DNA of 18,387 bases from Bremia lactucae (taxonomy: Eukaryota > Oomycota > Peronosporomycetes > Peronosporales > Peronosporaceae), in NCBI RefSeq assembly GCF_004359215.1, contig NC_090610.1, positions 621,610 through 639,996 on the forward strand, given 5' to 3'. A program made the position numbers and the translations under genes. Under the pieces are notes generated by a model. The model was not told the DNA's origin and made no database searches. It saw only the letters and a program-made list of their open reading frames with translations. The first letter of the stretch is position 1, and every line of letters begins with the position of its first letter. This document shows, in pieces, positions 1 to 6,989 of the stretch.

Positions 1-131
1 TGTTGCTCAGGAGGACTACCCAGGAGCCTGGCCAGGGCTTGTTCACCAAGTCCCTGCGCCATGTGCCCTGCCACCTCCCGATGATGTTCGGAGAGGTGGG
101 GGAAATGAGCCTAGTCGATGATGAGGCTCAT
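1..131 (-). pseudogene. gag: Ty3/Gypsy family A Gag N-terminus, partial (copy 1)
   Basis: The minus strand opens with ATG (131-129) and reads MSLIID, then a stop, then a Gag N-terminus matching the plus-strand copy at 5163. Shared residues include HLSEHHREVA and MAQGLGEQALA. The stop is TAG at 113-111; the copy at 5181-5183 has TGG (Trp), so this is a single G-to-A change. Copy 1 keeps a C in the run near base 30 that the 5163 copy has lost, so copy 1 stays in frame into LLGSPPEQ. Gag is the structural capsid precursor. This piece is only its N-terminal tail and leaves the window at base 1. The assignment rests on its position behind an LTR and on the copy at 5163. Confidence 0.7.
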
Positions 132-175
132 CCTCACGTACACATGCAGAGATGCGGGTCGTGGGAAGGAATTTA

Positions 176-185
176 AGTGCTACCA
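176..185 (-). promoter_or_regulatory. Candidate tRNA primer-binding site of family A copy 1
   Basis: Read on the minus strand this is TGGTAGCACT, starting with the TGG expected opposite a tRNA 3' CCA end. It lies two bases inside the LTR edge at 188, the usual place for first-strand priming. The other family A copy has TACTAGCACT at 5109-5118, a damaged version with the same two-base spacing. I cannot name the tRNA. Confidence 0.5.
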
Positions 186-187
186 AG

Positions 188-713
188 TGTAGGCAGGCAC
201 GTTGTAATGCGGCCACGCTCTACATAGACACACACCCTAGCATAACGAGGAAGCGATTAAACAAGCTTCTCTTGCGTGCAAATAGGTAGTTGTGGTGGGC
301 GCGTAAGCGACTCAACACACTAAGTACTTTGATTAAGTTTCGTCTCGGGGGTGGTAATCCGGCTCCTCGTGCGCCCTTACTAAGTAGAAAGTAGTTTAAT
401 ACTGATTTATATTTAATCGTATTAAATATCAATACCTATTTTTACCAATCAAAAATGTCATCTCTGTAGATAACACTAATATGTATTGCGAGCGTATCTT
501 TCTAGATACCTTGCGTAACGGATGGCGCTAGCCGTCATCCCTTCTAATGTAAATGCACCTATGTGCATCACATACACAAGTTTTGGTCACAAATTTGAAT
601 CACACCCGAGCGGTGGGTCTAATTAGTTTATTTAAGTAATTGACCATCCCCTCAATACACCAAGTGTACTTAACGGGGACTGTGTAACATTAGGGCAACT
701 TTAGCCCGTTACA
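188..713 (-). repeat. Family A long terminal repeat, copy 1 (5' LTR of an element running left)
   Basis: On the minus strand the repeat begins TGTAACGGGCTAAAG at 713 and ends near GCCTACA at 188, giving TG...CA ends. It matches the plus-strand repeats at 4543-5106 and 12093-12508 over most of its length, including GCACGAGGAGCC, GCGCCCACCACAACTACCT, and the final GCCGCATTAC-ACGTGCC stretch. Gag leader sequence follows immediately at 187 and below, so this is a 5' LTR rather than a solo LTR. It differs from the other two copies at shared sites, for example GTTGAGTCGCTTACG where they have GTTGGGTGAGGACGC. It therefore belongs to a separate insertion. Confidence 0.85.
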
Positions 714-977
714 TAAGGAGTCAATGTTTGGGCAGCATAGATACCAGATTAACAAGTAACATTCTTCAGTAAGCCCAGAATTCCATAGAGCATACATTTG
801 GTTAATTTAGCTTCTGAAAGTGTGGTGTGATCTCATCCTGAAGAATAGCCTAGCCCGCCACGCTTGATGGTGCACAACCAGCACAAGTAGTAACAATTTA
901 GATCTCTGAGTTCGAAACTGATATGAAATTTTTTGCCACGATCTACGTAATACTCACTGGAGAAAACTGTGCTCGAT

Positions 978-1391
978 TCATAGCCGAAAAAAAGCTCGAC
1001 TGAGTACAAGACGGCAGAATGCATAATATGAAACGAGGTGTCCCGTTACATAAATATTATTTCCGTATAGACTGTATATCGTAAAATTAACAATTATTCC
1101 TTTAGATTCGTCTTTCCATTCCCTTTTGGACTTTTGGTGCACCCCTACCCTTATATTACATTTGGGAATCGGTGTGGCTATACCGGTTCCCAAATTTAAG
1201 TTTATGTCACCGATGAAAATATCTGTTGTATTTCTTGGGAGCCAGTATGCCACACATCCCTTTTGGTATTGCAATCTGTTTGTTGTTATAAATAGAAACT
1301 GCACTAAATGAAAATGTATTATGTTATCTGTGCCGTTCCAATAAGTCGCAAAATCAAAAATTATTCCCAAAAGTCGTCTACAGATGGCCAA
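978..1391 (-). other. Unrecognised 137-codon ORF
   Basis: This is an open frame of 137 codons on the minus strand in AT-rich sequence. I recognise no domain, catalytic motif, signal peptide or obvious transmembrane run. It overlaps a hairpin that would encode the LNLGTGIATPIPK stretch. It lies just downstream of the LINE RNase H on the same strand, so it may be part of the LINE 3' region or a chance ORF. I assign no function. Confidence 0.2.
1160..1195. repeat. Imperfect 14-bp inverted repeat (hairpin)
   Basis: The arms ATTTGGGAATCGGT (1160-1173) and ACCGGTTCCCAAAT (1182-1195) are complementary with one mismatch around an 8-base loop. The mismatch becomes a G-U wobble pair in a plus-strand transcript. 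The sequence is too GC-balanced to be a by-product of AT richness. Confidence 0.6.
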
Positions 1392-1607
1392 TTTGTTACA
1401 CCCACCACATGTGGCGGTAAAATTAATTTTTATGACTGCTATATTCCGTTACTGCCAGTGTGTCCTGAAGATCGCCAATAACCTCGCTAGCTACTTGCTG
1501 GCTGCAGGCCCAATGGTTGTCGTGCACTCTATCCTACACATTACCTCCTGGCGAGCCAATGAATGATGTCTCCAGCTGCGAGGTCCTGTAAAAGCCTAAT
1601 TTCGTTC

Positions 1608-2030
1608 CTACCGTCTATGTGTCGTTTGTGAGCTCCGCTCCGTGTCCATCGCACTGCGTCCGCCATATTCTTGTAGGACATGAGATGATGCGTCCACGAC
1701 GCCACAACGATCCTCATTGCCGCCCTCTTTGCTCTTTTGAAGAGCTCTTGTAGATGCGGAGCCTTCGGTCTTCTGTCGTGTTGCACTTGCCGTATGATCA
1801 GCATGCTGTCTCCGATGACATGCAGAGGCTCCAGCTAATGGTGTTGCGCATAGTCTAGGGCGTATATCAAACCCCAGTACTCGGCGACGTTGTTCGTCGC
1901 CTCCGATCACCATACGCCATACTGGCGCACCACACTACACAAGATGTCTCCGCTGTGTCACAGAGCCGCACTATTACGGAGCCGGATCCGCCTGGCCGGG
2001 ATTCCCCCTCGAACCACCGTCGAAGAACGC
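1608..2030 (-). pseudogene. LINE RNase H domain (type I fold), broken
   Basis: All four acidic positions of an RNase HI-type domain can be placed across frames. The first Asp is in AFFDGGSRGNPGQA (codon 2021-2019). The Glu is in TNNVAEYWGL (1882-1880). The second Asp is in GDSMLIIRQ (1811-1809). The last Asp is in MADAV (1660-1658). The domain degrades the RNA of RNA:DNA hybrids during LINE copying. It is dead here: a frameshift follows GNPGQA, an in-frame TAG lies at 1838-1836, and a further shift follows MADAV. The DGGSRGNPG signature resembles the RNase H of plant and oomycete retroelements; the subclass is inferred. A likely original stop is the TAG at 1608-1610. Confidence 0.8.
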
Positions 2031-2330
2031 CAGGTTATCTCCTTCACCCAGCACCGGCTTCTTGACGAGTGGGTCCTCGCCGCTCAGGCGGTTCTGTATC
2101 ACCACAAGCACTTCCCATTGCGCTCTCGACGTCACTCGATCCGAGCTGAAGGTGAACGTCTTCGCTAGCATTTCTATCCTCGTCTTGATACGCTCTCGCC
2201 AGCACCTCGCCATGCCGGTTACAGTGTCCTCATTCTCTTCAATACACGCCAAAGGCAGAGGCAGTGCGTCGCAGTGACTGTAACACCAGCCCACGCGTGT
2301 TCGACCACTGCCGGTAGCGCATCCAAGCAT
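1974..2330 (-). pseudogene. LINE ORF2 C-terminal segment leading into RNase H
   Basis: This 118-codon open frame runs without a break into the first RNase H motif (AFFDGGSRGNPG), so it is the genuine reading frame of the LINE polyprotein here. Upstream of the motif I recognise no separate domain. The stretch EENEDTVTGMARCWRERIK to EVLVVIQNRLSG looks like an ordinary globular linker. The frame leaves the correct path after GNPGQA, where one base appears to be missing before GSGSV. Confidence 0.6.
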
Positions 2331-3181
2331 ACAACGTCCCGATGTTGCTCTCGCGGCAGTATTGATCTCGCTGGAGCTAAAGCAGCGCCCTCAAGTGTGT
2401 GTCTGGCGCTGGTGCTCTAAATTGTAGATCGCTGCCCATGGAGCTAGTACATGCTCCCACAAACAGTGCGCCGCATGACGTGTCCAGGGCCAGTGTTCCA
2501 CTCTTGCCTGACTCGATGCCACACACTCGGTGCGTCTGCAGTCCTGATCATCAGGCCCAAGACGTGGGAATGCCCCGATCCTGGTGCGATAAACCGTCTG
2601 CCGTTCGACGCCCGCCGCCGGGTAGAGGTTGGCCAAATCTTTCCACTTTTGCTTCTCCATCGCTGCCGCCAGCACCGGGTTCTTTGCCGCCACCTTCTGA
2701 ACCCGGCGCTTTCTCCCCGTTGTGCCTGCTAGACGGCGCTTTGCTGCTACTTGCCGACGAATAATTTTCTTCCGCGTATCCATCGTGCCGTGTCGGCCCA
2801 GCACAGCACGAGACCGATGACTCCTGACTTTGCACGAACTGTACGGGAGGATGCTGTTGGAGAGTTGTAGCATGACCATCCATGTCTCTATTGGTTCGCA
2901 CATGTCTCGTCTCTGGAGCGTTGTCGTTGCGGCTGAGCTGCCAACCATGTACTTGCGAGCGCAGCACCCACTCCGTTTCTGGCGTTTGACCTTCGGGGTA
3001 GACGATGGCTCTCTCTTCTTGCCTCCCGCACCCATGCCAACTTATGTTCGTCGCCGTCTCGATCCCCAGATAAGCGTCTTTATCATCTTGTGCAGTTAAT
3101 CAGTTGTGCTTGTGGATGGCCAGTCGTGCCGAGCCAAAAATTGATTTTCGGAATTATTATTGCTCTAGTGATCTCGGCGCG
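2331..3181 (-). pseudogene. LINE connector between RT and RNase H, heavily decayed
   Basis: The strand and position put this between the RT thumb and RNase H of the same LINE. The longest open frame (3035-2391, 214 codons) is rich in Lys, Arg and Ala, for example VAAKRRLAGTTGRKRRVQKV and AAAMEKQKWKDLANLYP. Another frame overlapping it at 2967-2551 reads acidic and Gly-rich. I cannot tell which frame was coding. It may include foreign sequence, because a basic run of this kind is not typical of LINE connectors. No zinc knuckle is visible. Confidence 0.4.
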
Positions 3182-3830
3182 TTACGATATAGTGTGTCTT
3201 GGCCTTCGCCAGCACAGACCCGTACCGCAGTGGCGCGTACACACACGTCCCATTTTTCGACATTCGCCGCGTGATGGCCACTTGCAGCCCCAGGTACCTG
3301 GTACTTCCATGTTCAGGAAGCATTGCTTTAACCCAAACATGGCGGCATTGCCATACGTCGGCGCTTTCGCTGGTGCAGCCCCGACGAGGATAGATTTCGA
3401 GGCGTTCATTCTTAAACCAGACGCATTACCGAATGCTGTCAGTAGCCTCATGACCTCCTCACACTCGCTGGCGCCTCGCACGTAAAACGCAGTGTCATCT
3501 GCGTAACCAGCAACTTTGAGAGCCAGTTGCGGAGATGGGCCAATGTAGATTCCTTGCAGCTTTAAGGACGCGTCTGCAGCGTCGTAGAATGATGTTAACA
3601 CGATAACAAACAGCATGGGAGCCAGTGGGCGTCCATGACGAATACCCGTGGTGACCAGCACCATTTGGGACTCTTCTCCGTTGACTATGAACCGGCATGT
3701 TGTGTCTGAATGCATTGCTTTGATCAAAATCACGAAACGAGCTGGAAAGCCCATCTGTGTAAGCACGTGAAGCAGGAAGTTGCGTCACAAGGAAGTCATA
3801 TGCTTTCGAAAAGTCAGCGAGTAGGACGAG
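3182..3830 (-). pseudogene. LINE reverse transcriptase, broken
   Basis: RT motifs appear in order on the minus strand. Motif A is LLADFSKAYD, with its Asp at 3815-3813. Next comes GFPARFV with TTCRFIVNGE. Motif B is TGIRHGRPLAPMLF, where LINEs usually have R-Q-G-C-P-L-S-P. Motif C is AGYADDTAFY, with YADD at 3505-3494, followed by NASGLRMNASKS of the palm end. This is the non-LTR type: YADD with a G.R.G.PL.P block. The enzyme copies element RNA into DNA at the target site. A frameshift separates motif A from the main 3766-3182 frame, and another follows motif C, where RYLGLQVA continues in a second frame. Confidence 0.9.
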
Positions 3831-4540
3831 CGCCGTGGCATAAGCTGGAAGCGGGTACGCAGCACGCCTATTCTTGATCGTACGACATTTGGCGGGGTCA
3901 TTGATCAACATCACGATCCCATTGTGATCGACCAGCGGCCCAGGCTCTAGTGTCTCTGACCCAGTCATCAACTTTGGCCGACACAAACCACCTGTCAATA
4001 CGACTAGCCCCTCGGATCGATCAGGTCTTTTGCAGTAGTATGTGTGCTGTTTTTCTGTGAACGAGCCGCATCGCCTCCTTAGCCATCTTGGCCCGAGAGT
4101 GGTGCCGTTGTGCGGCCTGCAACACCGACTAACGTGCCATTGGTACGCCCTCAAGAGCGGTAGGGCAGGGAGGATGCCAGCGTTGCTCGAGCGTTTCCGA
4201 TAGTGAGAGGATCTTCGGGGTCAGCAGGTCTGGTGGTCGAACAGCCGTTCGCGTATCTAATCAACTCGGCTGCCTGCACGATGCCTGGTCGCTGATTGAT
4301 GATGCTGTGCACTGCTTTGTTTGACACCACGGCCGGCGTCGGGCCTTGCGAGCCATCTTCCAATGGGCGCCAGTTCCAGAGTAGGTAGGGGAGAAAGTTG
4401 ACAATTTCCCAAACAGCCCGGTCTATTGCAATCGGTTTGCAGCCTGTCGCTGACATGGCGCCCCTTCGTCGCAGTCTTGCCCAACGCGTTTCATCATTGA
4501 AAAGCCGGTAGAGGACGTCTATGTCGGTCACTGTAGACAC
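3831..4540 (-). pseudogene. LINE endonuclease C-terminus and upstream region, decayed
   Basis: On the minus strand, SRIDRWFVSAKVDDWVRDT is followed after a frameshift by LVDHNGIVMLI. Together these resemble the end of an AP-type LINE endonuclease, whose catalytic S-D-H motif would be L-V-D-H here (3932-3921), with Ser replaced by Val. RRAAYPLPAYA follows and then abruptly RT motif A, which implies a deletion. Upstream, the open frame 4540-4151 (129 codons, with LYRLFNDETRW and AELIRYANG) has no domain I recognise. The endonuclease call is moderate because only its last motifs remain. Confidence 0.5.
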
Positions 4541-4542
4541 TT

Positions 4543-5106
4543 TGTAACGGGCTAAAGTTGCCTTAACGTTACACAGTTCCCGTTAAGTACACTTGGTGTA
4601 CTGAAGGATGGTCAATTACTAAATTATAGTAATTAGAGAAACAATTTTCATTACACTTTTAAATTATAGTAATTAGACCCAACACTCAGTGTGGTGCACA
4701 TTTGTGACCAACCCTTCTGTATGTGATGCACATGCGTTCACATTAAACGGATGAAGCCTAGCGTCATCCGTTGCGCGAGGTATTTATAAAGATACGCTCG
4801 CAATACATACTAAGTGTTATCTATAAAGATGGCATTTTGATTGGTAAAAATAGGTATTTATATTTAATTCGATTAAATATAAATCAGTCTGAAAACTACA
4901 TTCTACTTGATAAGTGCGCACGAGGAGCCGTATTACCGCTCCCGTGACAACTCTAAATCAAAGTACTTATTGTGTTGGGTGAGGACGCTAACGCGCCCAC
5001 CACAACTACCTCACTGCACGCAAGAGAAGCTGGTTAACCGCTTTCTCGCTGTGCTAGGGTGTGTGTCTAAGTAGCGCGTGGCCGCATTACGACGTGCCCG
5101 CCTACA
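4543..5106 (+). repeat. Family A long terminal repeat, copy 2 (5' LTR)
   Basis: This repeat starts TGTAACGGGCTAAAG and ends GCCTACA. It is inverted relative to copy 1 and direct relative to copy 3 at 12093. It is the longest of the three copies at 564 bases. Copy 3 lacks about 154 bases corresponding to 4558-4711. A perfect 13-bp palindrome sits at 4856-4884. TATTTATAAAG near 4782 is TATA-like, but the other copies read TATCTAGAAAG there, so I do not assign it as a promoter. The LTR should carry the element's promoter and RNA-end signals. Confidence 0.9.
4856..4884. repeat. Perfect 13-bp palindrome inside the LTR
   Basis: ATTTATATTTAAT (4856-4868) and ATTAAATATAAAT (4872-4884) are exact reverse complements around TCG. 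The same site in copy 1 (about 403-431) has one arm mismatch, and copy 3 (about 12258-12287) has several. Confidence 0.8.
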
Positions 5107-5108
5107 CT

Positions 5109-5118
5109 TACTAGCACT
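5109..5118 (+). promoter_or_regulatory. Damaged primer-binding site of element A
   Basis: TACTAGCACT lies two bases after the LTR end. Copy 1 has TGGTAGCACT at the equivalent place. Loss of the TGG would prevent pairing with a tRNA CCA end. Confidence 0.45.
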
Positions 5119-5162
5119 AGAAATTCTTCCCACGACCCGGATCTCTGCGTGTTTACGTAAGG

Positions 5163-5393
5163 ATGAGCCTCAATATTGATTGGGCTCATTTCCTTCACCT
5201 CTCCGAACATCATCGTGAGGTGGCACGGCTTATGGCGCAGGGACTTGGTGAACAAGCCCTGGCAGGCTCCTGGGTAGTCCTCCTGAGCAACACGTTGCTC
5301 AGTTGGAGCAGTTTGAGGCATTCGTGCTCGGACAGCGGAGGGCCGCGTCCGAGGCACAAGGCCATGCTGCGGCGGAGTCTATGGCCGCGCTTT
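5163..5393 (+). pseudogene. gag: Family A Gag N-terminus (copy 2), cut by an inversion
   Basis: The ATG at 5163 starts MSLNIDWAHFLHLSEHHREV and runs to QGLGEQALA. One base is then missing compared with copy 1 (GGCAGG against GGCCAGG), and the sense frame shifts to LLGSPPEQ, QLEQFEAFVLGQ and HAAAESMAAL. The composition (Glu, Gln, Ala, Arg) suggests a helical or coiled-coil Gag N-terminus. The frame meets inverted Gag sequence at about 5385-5394 and cannot continue. The start is supported because copy 1 carries the same ATG context on the other strand. Confidence 0.7.
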
Positions 5394-6130
5394 GCCGCAT
5401 TTATAACAGACAACGTCTGCATTGACCAACTCCATGGGAGTGTCATCTGACCTCTCGGCCGACGGCTTATACCAAGCTGTCGCCGAGGCACTGTTGTAGG
5501 ATTGCTCCTCAACTACGGCGATTTGGATTGCCTCTTGCATCGTCGACGGCACCTTTCTGAAAAATGTCTGTCAGGATGGGCCATGCCGTAGTCCGTTCAT
5601 GAACGTAGGCACCTTAATGTGCTCCGGAATCGGACCTACTGTAATGGACGCCGACAGCGAGCGCATCTCTTGCACATACTCTTGCAGAGATCGCTTCGCC
5701 TGTCACGCTCCAAAGAAGCGCGCCTGAAGCAACACTTCGTTGTTCGGCGGTTGGTACATGGCGCGAATCTTTTCCTTAAAGATCGCCCATGTAGGGAACG
5801 CCTTTCTGTCCGCCATAAGCGCCGAGTAAGTCCACCATGCCTTTCGGCGCAGATGCGACATGACATGGCGTACGACACCATCCGGCCGTCGTCCTCGATG
5901 AGCTGCGCGACACCGCATTGCTCCACGGCTAAAAGGCAGTGGTTAATCGTGTGCGCTGCAGTTCCATCGAACTTGGGCGGGTCCATCCGAATGGGCCTCG
6001 GTTGATGCGGCCGGGCAGAGAGCATCTCAACAGTCCTGTTGAGAGCCTCGCTCCGAGCCTGCTACTGCCTCAGCTCATCTCGAGTCTGAGTGACGGATGA
6101 TGGCTCGCTGCTATGCCAGGGTCCCTGCTT
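5394..6130 (-). pseudogene. gag: Inverted block of family A Gag core and zinc knuckle
   Basis: On the minus strand this reads as Gag core and then nucleocapsid. Sense pieces in order are TRDELRQ, SEALNRTVEMLSARPHQP, RMDPPKFDGTAAHTIN, GVAQLIEDDGRMVSYAMS, WAIFKEKIRAMYQPPNNEV, LLQARFFGA, RSLQEYVQEM, FMNGLRHGPS, KVPSTMQEAIQIAVVEE and DDTPMELVNADVVCYKCGK. The last is the first half of a CCHC zinc knuckle (Cys codons 5408-5406 and 5399-5397), which is cut off at the junction. The order matches a retrotransposon Gag domain followed by a zinc knuckle. Stops include TGA at 5573-5571 (probably CGA Arg) and TAG after LRQ. It lies opposite in strand to the element that contains it. Confidence 0.85.
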
Positions 6131-6211
6131 GGGGAAGATGCCCAGCAAGAGGACTCTCTACGATGGCAAGAACCAGCGTGCGAGACGCATGAGTTCTGCC
6201 TCGACCACTGA

Positions 6212-6796
6212 GTGGTCGGGAAGTGCAGGAGCGTAGTAGGGGTGGGATGCCCTACTGACGCGGACTCTGAAGCTACCTCTAAGCTCAGAGCTGTCGAACA
6301 AACATGTAGCATAGTCCCTGAGGTCTCGAAATTTCGGACCTCAACCCTGCTGGTCTATAGCGCTCAAGTACGAGGCTATGACCAGGTGATGACCCTCCTA
6401 GTGAATTCGGGTGCATCACATAATTTTGTAAAACTCGCGGTTCTACGAAAGAGACCGGCGATGTTTGAGTCGCTTTGCCAGGATGGCAAGCGAGAAGAGG
6501 CGACCGTTCGTTTAGCGAACGGCACGCTCGTTAAGTCTAACGGAATTCAGGTAGAACTCGCCTTCAGCTGTAGTGACTTACAGTGTAAAGAAAAGTTCAC
6601 AGTGCTAGGTATGGAGAGTCCGTATGACTTCATCCTAGGCATGCCATTGTTGGCAAAACACCAACCATGGATAGACTGGCGTACGCGCACATTTGCGAAC
6701 TCTACGCAGGACACCGGAAAGGATGTGCTCCTGCGAGAGGCGTATGCAACTGATGTCGTGTCGAACACAGTTGAGGGTGCGTTGACGGGGGACTAA
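6212..6796 (+). CDS. Family A retropepsin-like protease, active-site mutant
   Basis: This 194-codon open frame is entered from a GTG and preceded by TGA, so the true start lies in a fused upstream Gag frame. The retropepsin core begins at STLLVYSAQV, has the active-site loop LLVNSGASHNF and continues to the second conserved block YDFILGMPLL with HQPWIDW. The family motif is D-S/T-G; here codon 6404-6406 is AAT (Asn, residue 65), so the catalytic Asp is lost by one G-to-A change. The enzyme would mature the Gag-Pol polyprotein as a dimer. It lies between the inverted Gag block and the RT frame, as expected for PR in Gypsy elements. Confidence 0.85.
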   Translation: MVGKCRSVVGVGCPTDADSEATSKLRAVEQTCSIVPEVSKFRTSTLLVYSAQVRGYDQVMTLLVNSGASHNFVKLAVLRKRPAMFESLCQDGKREEATVRLANGTLVKSNGIQVELAFSCSDLQCKEKFTVLGMESPYDFILGMPLLAKHQPWIDWRTRTFANSTQDTGKDVLLREAYATDVVSNTVEGALTGD

Positions 6797-6989
6797 TCGA
6801 AACCGCAGTAGTCTTCCAGTGCCGTTTAATCTCGTCTTGTTAGACTTTTCCTCTTAGCAAATTTAGTGCGTTCCAAATATTAAATTTGTCGCAAAGCTCA
6901 GATTCTGTAAAAACCCACATTACTTTTCTTAAGCAAAATTTTCACATCAGTGATGAGCCAAACATTCCACAGAAACTATTGTTCACATT
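6797..6989 (+). other. AT-rich spacer between protease and RT frames
   Basis: About 190 bases with stops in the PR and RT frames and clearly more A+T than the flanks. I recognise no coding motif or splice-like structure. It could be a decayed PR-RT linker or a small insertion. Confidence 0.35.

Larger units (their letters stand above)
714..1540. other. AT-rich interval without a recognisable gene
   Basis: This stretch lies between the edge of LTR copy 1 and the 3' end of the LINE. I see no known domain on either strand. It holds one minus-strand ORF (978-1391), a 14-bp hairpin (1160-1195) and short overlapping ORFs of no visible quality. It may be LINE 3' untranslated sequence plus another unrecognised element. 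TGTAACGGGA read on the minus strand from 1050 recalls the start of the A and B LTRs, but I could not define a second end. Confidence 0.4.
1541..4540 (-). mobile_element. Decayed non-LTR (LINE) retrotransposon with endonuclease tail, RT and RNase H
   Basis: Reading downward on the minus strand, the order is endonuclease C-terminus (about 4010-3880), reverse transcriptase (about 3830-3182), a connector, and an RNase H domain (about 2030-1608). That order fits a LINE ORF2 with a C-terminal RNase H. Many frameshifts and stops break it. The path from endonuclease to RT motif A is far too short, since only a few residues separate the SDH-like motif region from FSKAYD. An internal deletion has therefore removed the start of RT. 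The 5' end stops against the family A LTR at 4543. I do not see a clear poly(A) tail or target-site duplication. The clade is not determined. Confidence 0.8.

Noticed and set aside
725..1050. Possible solo LTR on the minus strand starting TGTAACGGGA at 1050
   Set aside because: Only the first ten bases resemble the other LTRs; the far end (725) is a guess, no target duplication is visible, and an unassigned ORF runs across it.
3090..3485. Plus-strand ORF of 131 codons opposite the LINE RT
   Set aside because: Shadow of the minus-strand reverse transcriptase; no domain.
5067..5512. Minus-strand ORFs of about 100 codons at 5067-5512
   Set aside because: They lie opposite the LTR leader and Gag start and contain no domain; only the in-phase Gag sense across the 5394 junction is supported.
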